Below are positions 14,025 to 26,374 of a stretch of 37,272 bases of DNA, one piece after another. A program made the translations under genes and the position numbers. Below the pieces are notes generated by a model. The model worked only from the letters and a program-made list of their open reading frames with translations, ran no database searches and was not told the DNA's origin. The first letter of the stretch is position 1, and every line of letters begins with the position of its first letter. The DNA lies in assembly GCA_030141605.1 (NCBI GenBank), contig JAQGDQ010000296.1, positions 188,001-225,272 on the forward strand, in the 5' to 3' direction. This stretch comes from Tubiluchus corallicola. Taxonomy: Eukaryota > Priapulida > Priapulimorpha > Priapulimorphida > Tubiluchidae.

Positions 14025-14110
14025 CCAGCAGCAGCAACAACAACAGTAACAACAAAAGCAAAAGCACCGACAGCAGCAGTAGCAGCTATGGTTGTAACAG
14101 CAGCAGCGGC
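14025..14110. repeat. CAG/CAA-rich trinucleotide tract
   Basis: CAGCAGCAGCAACAACAACAG and similar interrupted triplets. In frame it could encode Gln or Ser/Ala runs, but no extended open frame carries it. Confidence 0.75.
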
Positions 14111-14461
14111 TAGTAAAAATTTGCTAGGACGACAAAACTGTACAAAATGTTGTCTGGCCGTGCAGTTACAGCATAGCTACATAGCATGTTAAAATGCCAT
14201 TAATGTTTTAATTAGTTAATTGCTGCAAAATCGATACAACTATAACGTTCATTAAAGGATATTATAAAGGCACTACTTCATTAACGATGCACGCCCGTCA
14301 ACCGTTTTACACAGCATTGTAGTGCAATTAATACTTCCAGGTCATAATAAACATTAGAGACATTATGGCTATATAGCACTTGGAAAGAACAAAGCAGTTA
14401 GGCTGGAGCCATGACTATCTAAATGCTGATTTTTATACGCCTAGCTTTGCACACTTTGCTT
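14111..14461. other. non-coding stretch
   Basis: AT-rich sequence without recognised features. Confidence 0.45.
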
Positions 14462-14610
<149 letters not shown>

Positions 14611-14946
14611 CTATGCCTCTGGATCTGTATTTCGACAGTCAAAAAGTCTTTTGCAATGAGATTTCAATTAAGCATTTGTTATTTAGTGCAAAAAATTTGC
14701 TATGAAAATTTCCACGAAGTCATCCTTGAGATTGGAGTGTGTTTTGCACTTGATCTAGAAAGGATCAAAATTTGTCTTACTTCGATTTACCATATATTTT
14801 ATAGAGATATCACTAATAACCCACACGCATTCTTTAACATGGCGTTTCTAGAAAAGCAATTTTGCTTGATTGGTTTCCATTTTTATGGATCCCGAACTAC
14901 ATGCAGGGGTTCCATTAGTCCAGTTTAATTAGTGGTGCTATGTGCG
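14611..14946. other. open but unrecognised flank of the (TG)n repeat
   Basis: One plus-strand frame stays open for about 100 codons from the (TG)n tract to 14928, but the peptide has no motif I know. It depends on a start inside or before the repeat. I treat it as chance openness. Confidence 0.4.
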
Positions 14947-15079
<133 letters not shown>

Positions 15080-15174
15080 TTGTTTTTATAAAGACTATGT
15101 ACAGTATAGATTCCCTCCATTTATAGATATGTGTTTTAAAATTGCTAAAGCATTTACAAAGCATTAAGCACGTT

Positions 15175-15480
15175 ATCATAAACACAATTTTAGAATTTAA
15201 CGCATTACACACAAATTAAAGGCAACGATTACATACAATAAATATAGTTACAAATTATAATACATGACAATATACAATTTATACATACACAATAAAAGAC
15301 AATGAGCACATTATAATACACAATAACAGAATCTCAACGCAACGCTTTGTTAACATGAAAGACAATGTGTATAATTATAATAAACATGTTTAAAAATTCT
15401 AATGCAATTACACATACTCACAAATAAAAGACAACGAGCATATAATATAAACAAATTACATACTTACAAGATTATGTAGT
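15175..15480 (-). repeat. degenerate tandem repeat, about 63-77 bp unit
   Basis: Four related units are anchored by AAAGGCAACGA (15218), AAAGACAATGA (15295), AAAGACAATGT (15358) and AAAGACAACGA (15427), so the spacing is 77, 63 and 69 bp. Between anchors, phrases such as CACAAATAAAAG, TATAATACA and AATTCTAATGCAATTACACA recur in order. Together with the (ATT)n tract just to the left, the region could be the repeat-bearing 3' UTR of a minus-strand LINE; no reverse transcriptase remnant was seen to its right. Confidence 0.55.
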
Positions 15481-16086
15481 ATATCTAACGTAGTACACAA
15501 TACCAGAGTTTAGTGATACGCCTGCAACAGGCGTTGCATTTTGCTACAATGTAGTTGTAAGTATTACAGCATAGCGTTATGTTAGTCGTATTACCATAGG
15601 CTTAACTACCTAAATATTTGTCAAAAGTAATTATAATTTTAGTTAAATAGAATTGCTCCTGCACTTGTGCTCCATCATATTAAAGGCTCATCAAACGCGC
15701 GTTTTCTCATTAAAAATAAGAATACAAACGATTGTTCTGATTGTCTAACTACAGAAACGTTATATATTTAGTTTTAAGATTATTAATTGGTTTACGAATA
15801 AATGAATCCCCTATTGATGACTTTTGAAATCGAAACTTGTTCACTTTTCAAAAATATAAAAATGTGAACTTCTTTTAAAATTTAATAATAGTGGAATCGT
15901 TCGGTCTCATAAATATCCTTCCAAAGTATATGGTGCCACAAAGACCAAAAACCTGTAATATTTGATACAATGACCACTTATTGACATGCGAAGACTATTG
16001 TGCAAAACTGCACTTGTAAAATTAACCAGCTTCTTGGAAAAGGGGTTTTGTATTAACTAAATTGCATTGGTGGTTTATTTTTCGAA
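15481..16086. other. non-coding stretch
   Basis: AT-rich sequence with no gene or repeat recognised. If the tandem repeat to the left is a LINE 3' UTR, coding remnants would be expected here; none were recognised. Confidence 0.45.
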
Positions 16087-16500
16087 TTGGAGCCAACGGG
16101 ACGAACGGGGACAAAATTCTCCAAACTATTTACTCATTTTTTTCTAGAACGGGTAACCGCTGGGGGCAGGGCTGGTAATGGTTGGATAGCCCATTCAGCG
16201 GTGAGTGTAATGGTCATAGTTAGATTTCGCGGGATGCCCACGGTCTCTTGCAATCGGCGTTTTTCCCAACCAAATCTCTCATTTTTTCTGAAATTTGAGC
16301 ACCATGTAGAAAAATGTTCAGGTGGCGTACAGAGGTATTGGCGGGGAGATTGATAGCTCTTAGGAAAGACGAACCGGCTATACCACGATGCACGTCTCTT
16401 TTACAAGCGCCTTGAACAGAATTCACGCCTGATTTGGACATGTCATCTCGGAAGATTCTCGCTTGTATTGACGCATATTGTTCTGACGTCATCCCATTTT
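16087..16500. other. GC-richer segment with unrecognised open frames on both strands
   Basis: The segment is visibly richer in G, C and CpG than its flanks. A 90-codon minus-strand frame (16220-16492) begins at an ATG that overlaps a TGACGTCA palindrome (16484-16491). An 88-codon plus-strand frame (16087-16353) overlaps it. Neither peptide resembles a family I know, and there are no visible membrane segments, Cys/His boxes or catalytic motifs. The minus frame is somewhat more protein-like, with mixed composition and no repeats. It could be a conserved exon, a promoter-like region (TGACGTCA matches the CREB/ATF site) or part of an unknown repeat. I do not claim a gene. Confidence 0.35.
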
Positions 16501-17929
16501 ACTCTGTGTATAGCTTTGCTTAGTTTGGTAATGCCTAACAACCTATTAAATTACAAGAATAGTAAACAAACAAGGTTATGTAGGAGGCTCACGCATTATT
16601 TATAATAAGTGTATTTATGGACAAAACCTTTTGCGGGGCCTTGTCTAGTAATTAATTATTTCTTTTGCACTTATTTCTACTCCTGTGCGGTTCTACCATT
16701 ATTCATAGGGTTACACACCTTTCACTTCTAATAAACACTTCAAGGTATCAAATGAGCAAAAGCAACTTTAAAGTAGCTGCTAATTAACTATTTCTCAGGC
16801 TTCTGTGTGCGAGCTTAGCAAATAAACCTTCACCAGCATTACATCTTAGCTATATGCTTAATCTCACTGACCTATATGGTAATCCTCTACCTTATTTTGT
16901 TTGATGACATTACCTGCCTAAACGCACCTTAATGCAGCAGCTTTGGTACAACCAATGCTAAGTAGGTTCTTTTGCTATGAAACCAGCATCTATTAACTAA
17001 ATCATTATGGTTTGTTAATCTCCAGGGCAAGGCTATTCATTTCTTGTATCCGGATGCATTATCCTGATGGACTAACCATGTAGCCACAGCTGCAGTGTAT
17101 GATACAGTTTTAACTCTTACACTCAGATGTTGGAGTACATTATACCTGTAACACAAATTAGTGGAAAAACTTTTAAATTTTGCGAGCGTCGCTGACTACT
17201 CAGTGTTTATGATAGCTTGCACTTTTAGTTTTTTTGCTGACGACTTTGGAACCCCTATAGTTCTTTGCTCTGGCTGTCTGTTTCATAATTTTAGCTAGCT
17301 AGTGTAAAAACATTGTTGGCAACACGTAACGTGATATCATAGGCACTGAATAAGCAATAATACTAAACAATATCGCCTTACTAGTCAATTGCCTGTTCTA
17401 TTACCTATTCTGTGTTTTAATAGACGTCACTAAACTTGACTGTTTTCTTGCTTAATTCACTTTTCATGATCTGGCTCATCTAACAGACCGGTCATATTTT
17501 ATCGTTTAGGCTTTTTCTATTACATTATCCCTTTTGCAACTAGTCGCACAGCTAGCCCCTTTAGATCTATTTACTTCATAGTTGAAAAATCAAAATCTGT
17601 AAATCGTAACACCCCAAAATTTTTATGTAATTGCAGTAGAAAGGATTTATGTAGTCTAAGCGAGAATCTGAAATTTGGCTGAAACTCAAGAAACAGATAG
17701 AAAGAGCGAATACGACAAGTGTCAAAGTAAGAATTGGACATGTTAAGAACAAAAGCACTTACCATCTCAATAAAAAAGTTTTAAAATACTTGAATATACG
17801 AGAGTATACAAAATAATAAGACATTCACAGAAAATAAGAGAAAGAATAATATTAGAAGAATTTACTAAAAATAGTTATAAGAGTAATCTAAAGAAGACTC
17901 AAAACATTAGAATCCACGCCTATATTAAC
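16501..17929. other. non-coding stretch
   Basis: No gene recognised. Two overlapping minus-strand frames of 60-64 codons (17571-17765) look like chance. Confidence 0.45.
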
Positions 17930-18115
17930 AGGCTTCGCATGCTTTATGTGAGTCTCATGTGGCCCTCGTGGGTTCGATACTTGCTCTGGAATGGAAAGAA
18001 TCACCCTCGAACTATGGCTGTTTACCTCATGGAGGAAGGATGTAACGTGGACTGGTGCAGTAGCCTAGAGGTTCTTAAAGAGAATCCTTGATAATGCTTT
18101 CAGAATACGAGGTGT
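17930..18115 (+). repeat. possible decayed tRNA-derived SINE(s)
   Basis: A B-box-like GGTTCGATACT lies at 17971-17981, followed by about 80 bp of GC-moderate sequence and then a good A-box match TAGCCTAGAGGTTC at 18061-18074. The order, B box before A box, would fit the tail of one SINE joined to the head of a second. The partner boxes are not clear for either, so this is tentative. Confidence 0.35.
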
Positions 18116-18448
18116 ATAAAAAACGGCAAACATCTAAATTTAGGACACCATAACAATTAACAACCGGCATTTGTACACGAGGGTCAAAATGTAGGCGCAC
18201 TTCCTCATGGTGGATTCCACTGGGCGCTTAGTGAACATTGAGCGCTGACTGTCTTAACATTTATAGAGTTCGGCGATAGCAGTGTAAGTTAATAATTATG
18301 TCTGTCAGTCTGTCAGTCACACACTGAATGAAATAAAGTTGGAAAAATATTTAATTCTACATAACTGATTATATGTGCACAGCACTTACATGTACTTGAT
18401 CTATAACAACATGAAAAGAATGTGAAAATAGGTAAAAATGCCACAAGT
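18116..18448. other. non-coding stretch
   Basis: No gene recognised. A short TCTGTCAGTCTGTCAGTC direct repeat is present near 18300. Confidence 0.45.
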
Positions 18449-18461
18449 GGGGGGGGGGGGG
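18449..18461. repeat. G13 homopolymer
   Basis: Thirteen consecutive G on the plus strand, unusual in this AT-rich context and a likely site of length error. Confidence 0.9.
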
Positions 18462-19098
18462 CAGGAAAGAGGACATAAATGGAAAAATAGGAAAAAATGA
18501 ATGGCACTTAATAAGCAGAACTAAAATGCACTCAGTATAAAGCAGACCTCCACCAAAGTCTAACAATCCTATACATGTTAGTATGTTTTTTAATAAGAAA
18601 GAAACATAAAACAAAAATGAATTGACAAACACATAAAAATATTTCTATATAAAAAATTAATTGCGATATAAACTAGCAGAATAACCCACACAATATTTTG
18701 TTTATAAAATAGAATTATAAACGTCAGTCCACGGATGTCCTAGCCAGTATTTGTCTGCAATTCTTTGACTCTTTTAACATTGATAATGTAGACTGATAGA
18801 CATGCCGTATTTCCATTTTGAAGTTAGCTTATAAGACAATATATGTTAGCAAAACCTATACGTGAGCAAAGATTATAAACAGCGTTATATAGTTTTCCAA
18901 GCGAAAATTCCTCGAAATGTGGAACTAACTCGTAGTCATTTGTCCTGGTAAACAAACAAGTAGACAAACAAACTACGCTGAAACTTCCAAATATAACTGA
19001 GCGCCTTGACAGAAGCAAAAATAATTGAAAAATATCCTTAGCAAGTTACCTTAATTCATATTTTATTAAATATATACCTTTTCTATTTTTCCATTTGT
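18462..19098. other. non-coding stretch
   Basis: AT-rich, with no recognised feature. Minus-strand frames of 64-87 codons around 18313-18632 overlap one another and the G-run (proline run in translation); I take them as chance. Confidence 0.45.
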
Positions 19099-19173
19099 GC
19101 CCTTTTTCCTACGCCATTTTTATCATGCCATTTTACTGGATCTTTTTTCCTGTGCCATATTTTACCGTGCGCG
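19099..19173. repeat. short imperfect tandem duplication
   Basis: CTTTTTCCTACGCCATTTTT is followed about 40 bp later by the similar CTTTTTTCCTGTGCCATATT, and both units continue with a TACCGTGC- or TATCATGC-like end. Two degenerate copies. Confidence 0.5.
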
Positions 19174-20408
19174 ACATCTCTATAATTAGACAAACTTTCT
19201 TGTCAAACGAGAAGGTGTTGAACGTTTTTTGAGAAAAAAATATTATTGTTAGATGACTTGATTTCACCTTTTATGGTTGTTTGTGTTTGGGCCTCGCGTA
19301 GGCCTAATTTTGATCAACTAAATGAAGTAAGAAGCGCAAAAGCCACGAATTCAAAAATCTATTTTGTTACAAGTTAGTAAAAAACGCAAAACTCCATATT
19401 CATAATGCTGTACCATTATTAAATCTTTGGATAACAAGGAGCAATCCTGTAACTAGTGATGCAGGTAATGGGAATTTCAGGAACATTAGCAAAAAGTAAA
19501 GAAATTTTGCTTCGAAAAAGGTGTAACTTGACAGACGGACATAAAATGTTCACTACTTTAATATTTACTTAATTAGTTCGAAATACTTTGCAGTTTTTAA
19601 TTTACGGTTATTTAACAAAACGTTTATAGATATTTGTTTCATTTTACTGCATTTTGATGTATATTTACATTTACTGATTCACCAAATTACTAAGATTCTG
19701 GCGGAAAAACCAAAGTTAACGCAAGACATTTCTGCAATAAAACACACCCTCGGCGACAGTTACATTGCTAGAGTGGGTTAGGTGGCTTAAATGGATCTCA
19801 ACTTGACTCGTAACAATCAACACTCTAATCACTTCTTTTAATATAACGCCATATTGGAGAACGTTCTACTGATTGTAAAATGCTTGTGCAAGAAAGGGAA
19901 AACCTGCCTTCTCATTAGCGTAAGACGAACTTCGCTGCATTAGCCATTCTCAGAATTTGAGCATTCTACAAAGTAATACACCATTAACTGTAACCAAACA
20001 AAGAATGATACGCTGAAAAACTTCCAACTTTATCAGGTTCTCGTTATCACTGGAGTAGGAAGGCAAACAAATAGACACAATTTCGTGGTCGTAAGACTTA
20101 CATTCTCATTAGCAAGCCAAATAAAATAATCCCAAAACTATGAATAATGCATAGTCAAATTCACTGTCAAAGTTGTGTTAGTAAACTATAAAGGCACTTT
20201 TCTTCGAAATCGATCCTTTTTATAATGGAGGAGAAATGACTGGAACAGTTGCTATGGCAATAAACGCCTAACATTGTTTTCTTTACTTTTCGACGGATTT
20301 ACTACAGAAAGAAAATCAATGGAGAATTAGTTATGCTAGAAGTAGTAATTTTGTAATAAAGATTTATCAGACTAAATATTAGATTAGTCGGAGAATAAGG
20401 AACTAATA
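19174..20408. other. non-coding stretch
   Basis: AT-rich sequence with no gene. An isolated A-box-like GTGGCTTAAATGG near 19772 lacks a B box and was not called. Confidence 0.45.
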
Positions 20409-20602
<194 letters not shown>

Positions 20603-20639
20603 GAAGAATTTCCTACAACACGTACACGTACATGTGTAT

Positions 20640-20666
20640 TTATATATATATATATATATATATATA
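20640..20666. repeat. (TA)n microsatellite
   Basis: About 13 perfect TA units. Confidence 0.95.
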
Positions 20667-20753
20667 AATTTCTCTCTAGAGTTTATTCTAATCTTGTAAT
20701 TCTGCAGTTAGTTCTGATAGTGATTTTCTCCCTCCGTCACCAATTTATAAGAG

Positions 20754-23103
20754 AATAATAATAATAATAATAATAATAAATCTTTATTAAAGAAATGAAT
20801 ATATATACACAAAGGTGCCTCTTTTTGCAGGCTCAGATCAACAAATTACATTTTCACATAACAAATCTTTTAAATCCAGTTTCACACTATGTACAACGAA
20901 TAACATTTTATACTTAAATTAGATATAATTTCAAACGAATCACAAGTATTATACAAACAAATTAACTTTACACAACTACATAATTTATTTTTTTTTATAC
21001 TGGAGCGGGCCTAAATTAACAGTTACTTAGTATAAAATTGTCCCTGATCAGGTTAGTGAAAGCCATTATTAAATTTTTATCAGATTGAAGCATAATATTA
21101 CGTGTATAATTGGCATCAGCTATTTCCATGAACGGCATTCTTTTTGCATTATCTATTTTATTACATCTGAATAAAATGTGCTGAGGAGTTTGCTCTTCTT
21201 CTCCACATGGACATAAACTAGTATCACACATATTAAGTCTATACAAAAAGCTGTTAAAATTCCCCTGACCAGTTAAAAAGGACATGGCAATGGATTCTAT
21301 TTTCCTTTCATTATTTCCAAGCGGCAAATTTAAGGGTGTACATTTTATATTCTGTATTTCAACATTATCTCCTCGAAATTGCATAACATGCCTATATTTA
21401 GTTGCCCAGGTATAAGAAACATAATCTGTAATTTGACGTTTGGTATAAATTAACATATTTTCAGGAATTTGTTCAAGATCTGTATTACGAAAGTTTTCAT
21501 TCCAGACAAATTTTAAAAAGTTTCTCACAGTCTGCACATTTGTATACATAATATTTTTATAAATATGTCTTCCTGTCAGACGTGTACTACCATACCGCAG
21601 AATCTGTTGTTTTACTAAATCATTAGCGCTCTGACATAATGTCTTAAGACATGATTTAACCACAATTACATTTAGTTCAATGTCTAACGGTGGAAGACCA
21701 CAAAGTAATTCCAATTTAGTACGATCTGGTTTAAAAGCCAACCCCGCAGAAACTTTCATTATATCATAGGTTATATCTTCAAATACAGTAAGTTTTTTAC
21801 CTAACCATACAATAGCACCATACAGTATAATCGGCAAAATAGTAGTTTTATAAATATTTACAATGGTAGCAAGTCGCAAACCTGCATATTTACTGCAATT
21901 GTTTTTTACTTTCAACCATCTATACCATACCTTTTTATGAACATTGCCCGCGTGTTTAACAAATGTTAATTTCCGATCAACAGTTAGGCCTAATATTTTG
22001 CTGTCTTCAACAAACAATATTTCATTGTTACTAATTTTTAAATTGTCTGGCTTGTTATTTTCATCCCATGCCCCTACTAGCAATGCTTCTGTCTTACCAG
22101 GTAACGTATTTATCTTTAAACGCCATTTCTGGCACCATTTGTGAAGCACATCACAACAGCTTTGTGCAATTGTAACACAAGTTTGCGGGTCTGTATTTGA
22201 CACATGCAAAGATCCATCATCAACATACTTGTACTTTTTAACAGAGTCATGCATATTATAAAACATATCTGCAATGAAAAATATAAACAGTATTGGGGCT
22301 ATAACTGACCCCTGTGGGAGTCCTAAATTGCATCGATATTGATCGGACATATAATCATTTATCTTTATGCAGATATTGCGATTTTGTAATATATATGCTA
22401 TAAGGCGTAGCATAGACCCTCGTACATTTGCACAAATAAGTTTAAATAATAAACCTTCAACCCAAACACTGTCGAACGCTTTTTCGTAATCACAGCAAAT
22501 TGTTATACCGTATGCATTATTCAAAATGTCGTCTTCCATATCAGTAACTAATCATGTTAAATAACGTACTGTATTTTTGCCTTTTATGAAGCCTTCTTGC
22601 TCTGTATCAATGCAGTTTAACTGAAAGAAATGATTTTTAAGTCTATTTGATATTAAACGCTCAACAAGTTTACCTACATACGAAGAAATGGTTATTGGAC
22701 GATAATTACTGGCATTTGAATAATCGATTTTGTTAGGTTTTTTTAGTGGAATTACTTTCGTGCACGTCCAAGGCCATAATTGATTTTCTAAGCACATATT
22801 TGCGATACGTAATACAATATTTTTTGCTACTGGCCCAAAATGTTTTATCATTTTTGGGTGAAACCCATCGGAGTCAAGCGACTTGCCTTCAGTTCGCACT
22901 TCACTTACTGCATTTTCTAATTCTTGTAAATTAAACCAGTTATTTAGACAAAAATTTTCGTTTTGTTCCCAGTCCATAACTGATAATGAGCGTTCAATGT
23001 GATTTTTCCAGTTTTCATCAAATTCTTCCGCGTTCATGTGTTCCCCACTAAAAAAAGTCTTATATAATAAATCAGCACTATCCGAGAAGAGGAGCCTTAC
23101 CAT
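20754..23103 (-). mobile_element. 5'-truncated LINE of the Jockey/R1/I group (LINE-A)
   Basis: On the minus strand the element has a reverse transcriptase frame, a 3' UTR of about 230 bp, an AATAAA signal (20783-20788) and a terminal (ATT)n tail (20754-20779). The trinucleotide tail resembles I-factor-like ends more than poly(A). No endonuclease domain is present upstream of 23103, where the frame is closed by a TAA directly before the first ATG. The copy is therefore 5'-truncated, as is usual after incomplete target-primed reverse transcription. I see no clear target-site duplication. The clade is tentative: the RT has a C-terminal Cys/His box, as in Jockey, R1 and I elements, but no RNase H domain. 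Confidence 0.9.
21016..23103 (-). pseudogene. LINE reverse transcriptase with one in-frame stop
   Basis: The frame runs 183 codons (23103-22552), meets a TGA at 22554-22552, and continues in the same frame for 507 codons to 21016. The first part carries the fingers blocks: a DGFHPKMIKH-like block, IPLKKPNKIDYSNASNYRPI, and QEGFIKGKNT. Numbering from the ATG after the stop, motif A is CCDYEKAFDS (catalytic Asp at residue 17), GLPQGS is at 73-78, and motif C is YVDD at 105-108. A thumb region follows. A zinc-binding box is at 443-459 (C-x-C-x8-H-x4-C). The three catalytic aspartates are intact. The encoded enzyme would copy element RNA into DNA at a nicked target. One stop in nearly 700 codons suggests a fairly young copy. 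A TGA arising from CGA by CpG decay would explain the stop. No endonuclease is present, so this copy is not autonomous. Confidence 0.92.
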
Positions 23104-23221
23104 TTATTTTTCGTTTTAATCTAATTCGCAAGAATTGCAATGCGGCATAAAACCTACAAGCACTCTGCTCTTGATGCTTGCGTTCACAATGGACTAATTA
23201 AAACTGCGACTGAGTTAGAGT
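23104..23221. other. 5' flank of LINE-A
   Basis: A junction region between the truncated LINE and the purine tract. On the minus strand a different frame reads on for about 15 codons before ATG 23103, so either the truncation point lies slightly right of 23103 or a frameshift sits here. Confidence 0.4.
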
Positions 23222-23329
23222 GGGGAAGAGAGAGAAGGGGAAGGGAGAGAAAGGGGGAGAAAAAGAAAGAGGGGGAGAGGAAAGAAGAACGAGAACAATA
23301 TGTCCGTGTGTGTGTGTGTGTGCGTGTGC

Positions 23330-23360
<31 letters not shown>

Positions 23361-23465
23361 CGTGTGTGCGTGTATGTGTGTGTGCGCGTGTGCATGTGTG
23401 TGTGTGTGTATGTGTGTGTGTGTGCGTGTGTGTGTGTGCGTGCGTGCGTGCGCGCGTGCGCGCGT
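23222..23465. repeat. purine tract joined to (TG)n/(CG)n mixed repeat
   Basis: A 66-bp GGGAGA/AAAG purine tract (23222-23287) is followed after about 15 bp by about 160 bp of alternating purine-pyrimidine (TG)n, with many CGCG and TGCG units (23304-23465). Overlapping open frames on both strands (up to 125 codons) are Cys-Val, Arg-Val or His-Thr repeats and not genes. The CG-rich alternation has high Z-DNA potential. Confidence 0.93.
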
Positions 23466-26374
23466 ACTGTTTCAAAAAAGGACAGTGTATATAGACTTTC
23501 CAGGTGGCATTAAATAATGCTCGTGTCAGCGAAATCCTCTATTAGTGACAGGGAGATGAAAAGAAGGATCAAAGTTAAAATTAAAACCACCATGTTAAAA
23601 TGATTCGTAACTGTGATATTGGCTACCGTCCCAAGCATTCTAGCACTTTGTTGTATGTCTGCACAACATACAATCTTAAAGCCCTGGTGACCCTGTCAGC
23701 TGACACTATGCAGTAAAGAGTCCCTCGGAAAGTCATTTAAAAACGATTTACTGCGTTCACAATTGCAACTAGCAAATGATACAGGACACGCAGTAACTTA
23801 ACTGCTAATCACCAATTACTGACACTATGATGATTTTTGTGGTGAAAAACTTGCTTGTATGTCAGTGATAAGCGGATTCTACAACTCAGCTTGCTTTGAT
23901 ATTTATCAACTTAATAATGTGCCATCTTCTAAAGTCACAAGTTTCTGCTTCAAGTACTAAGAGGAATGAATCAGTAGTCAAATTTATGGGATGTGGCAAT
24001 TAGCATGGATTTGGCAATCAATACATAAGAATGCAATTACACGATGAATATACAAACAAAAAGTCACAGTAGTTAAATTTATGCCTCGCGTTAGCATAAT
24101 TTTAAATGTTTCTAAACTATTTGGTGAAAATTCCATGATCTCGTCTTTTAATAAAGACAGAATTACAGAAAGAGATTTTGAAATCTAACGTAAGAATTAC
24201 AGTTTGTTCTATAACTTTTCGAAATTTTGTAAAAAATTTTGAATTTTTGTAAACGTTAACTATACTAATACAATTTCACAAGACACGACTGTTACATTTT
24301 ACTAATATAGTTGGAATTATTATTTATGCACTGATTAGAGAAACCCCGCACAATATTGATGGACTTGACTAATGTTGTACTTTAATTATACTTATTAATT
24401 AATTCATTCATAATAATTTTCTAGAGTTTATTCACTATAATAGAAATGATACCAGAGTGCAAAACATACAAATGATAATATAACCGGAAGTTGATAAATA
24501 TTGAGCCAAAGTAAAAGCTACTGCTTCTTGAAACTTTTGACTTTTTTAAATTTATTTTGTGCATTCGGGATATTTCCATTTCGGTCGATTTACGTAATGG
24601 ACATAATATTTAAAGTTTCTGGGAAAAAATTTCGTTTGTTTCGGATCGGAACCAGATTTGTTATTGAAATTTCTCTAAGTGACCTTTACGCATATCTCAT
24701 TTTTGCATGTCTAATATGCATCTTATGTAAACTATACTTGTCAGTATCAAATGTAGAATTTAAATTGCACAGAAGAGCTTGTATAACTCACTTCAGTTAA
24801 TGAGTTTTCCCAGAAACGTTTACATTTTCCATCAGCTCGCCACTACGAAAATAAATTTATAACTGAAGATCACCAAAAATTGCAAATTACTAAGATTCCT
24901 CGCCATAATTCTGAATACTGTATTTATGAATAGTACAATTTTAGCCATGCAAGTGAAACTGCAAAACCAGAAATAAAAAACACCAACAGCAGCGGGAACA
25001 TCTACAACAAGTTTTGACGGAGTAGCAACAGCGTATAAACGATACAACAATATGTCAAAAATTTTGTTTATTACGTAAGTACAACAACATCAACAGGCTA
25101 TAAGATCCTTTGTTTAAAAGTCGTTATAATCAAAGACAAAGAATTTCGAAAAAACAAGATAAAGTAAAAATAAAAAGCAAGTTCTTTGCCAGCATTATAT
25201 ACAAAACGAAATATCTGAACGAATCTTTGAGAATGGCACACGAATTGGCACACTTTCATATTTTTTAAACAAAAACTTCACACTTTTTCAAGATTATGTT
25301 GCTGTTGTGAGGCTTGGTTCAGAAAATAACATAACCCGAACATGTTAACTGTACGTCATTCGATTATTACACTTTTCACACAGTAAGTCTAAACCGTTTT
25401 GAAACCGCTTCGCCGTGTGAAAAAGGTGTAATTAATTTTTATAAATACATATCTGGCAGCTATTATGCAATATAGAAATTTAAATTCCTAATACTTTACT
25501 TACCTACTGTAGAAGTTTTAATCTTTCTAGAGAGAATACGTTTTACCGTCACAGTTAACAAGATATAATGCTATTACACGATTCTCTCACCGCAAACTGT
25601 TTTCTCCCCGCGGACTTCTTTTCTTCCTGGTTAGCAGCAGTAGTAGCAGCGAGCGAAACCATGTTCACAGTGGCTGCACAATTGACTGGCTTCCATCATT
25701 TCATCTGCGCAATAGGATCCCATGCAGTCATAGAATTAATACAGGAATATTGACGCCGTGATTGAAATTAATCAGCTTGGGAAAAACAGGTCTGTTTTGA
25801 TACTTACCCAAATAAACTTATTAACGGGCGTATTTTAAAGCTGTCAGGCGCAGTCTAATTTATAACCGCACATAAACGTTATAAATTCTTAAAAACCTTA
25901 TCACCTCCAATAGGGCCTCCATATCACCTCCATTCTCCATTCCGAGCAGCTAGGCTAATAGCTACATTACAGCGAAAGTTCAATTTCTCAAACAGAAATT
26001 TATTACAAAAATTATCTGATATCTATCAGAAAATAAAGCTCACAATCAATCAAGAGAAGAGACAATAAACTCATTAATTCTTTTAAAAATTGCAAAAATA
26101 AATAAGACAACTATTTTTTGTCTTTTTTGAAATTTAGATCCATTTCTCTTTTATTACGTTTTTGACGACATAGGACTAGGTGGCTATAATGAAATCTTTA
26201 TCTGCCCCTTGGTATGGGTTTTGAAACTCACATTACGCCAGCTCTCCGAAATCGCCTTACCACTTTTTGCTCAACTACATTTGTGGGGCTGGAGACTGCA
26301 CAATTGAATTAACACGCCGTGGCAGAATCCTAGGATTATAGTAAAAGCCATTAGCAGCATTTGGGGAGTCACAT
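23466..26374. other. long non-coding stretch
   Basis: AT-rich, no gene recognised. A 99-codon plus frame (24501-24800) is rich in Phe, Leu, Ile and Cys, without motifs, and lies in sequence of ordinary AT-rich composition; I treat it as chance. Minor CAGCAG/CAACA words occur near 24980 and 25630. A small hairpin TTGTATGT (23651) / ACATACAA (23666) is present. Confidence 0.45.

Noticed and set aside
19770-19800. A-box-like GTGGCTTAAATGG
   Set aside because: No B box follows, so probably chance.
23140-23517. 125-codon plus-strand frame and its antisense frames
   Set aside because: Translated purine and (TG/CG)n repeats.
24501-24800. 99-codon plus-strand frame with hydrophobic stretches as a membrane protein
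   Set aside because: Composition is what AT-rich chance sequence gives (Phe, Leu, Ile, Tyr). There is no conserved motif and no splice or promoter context.
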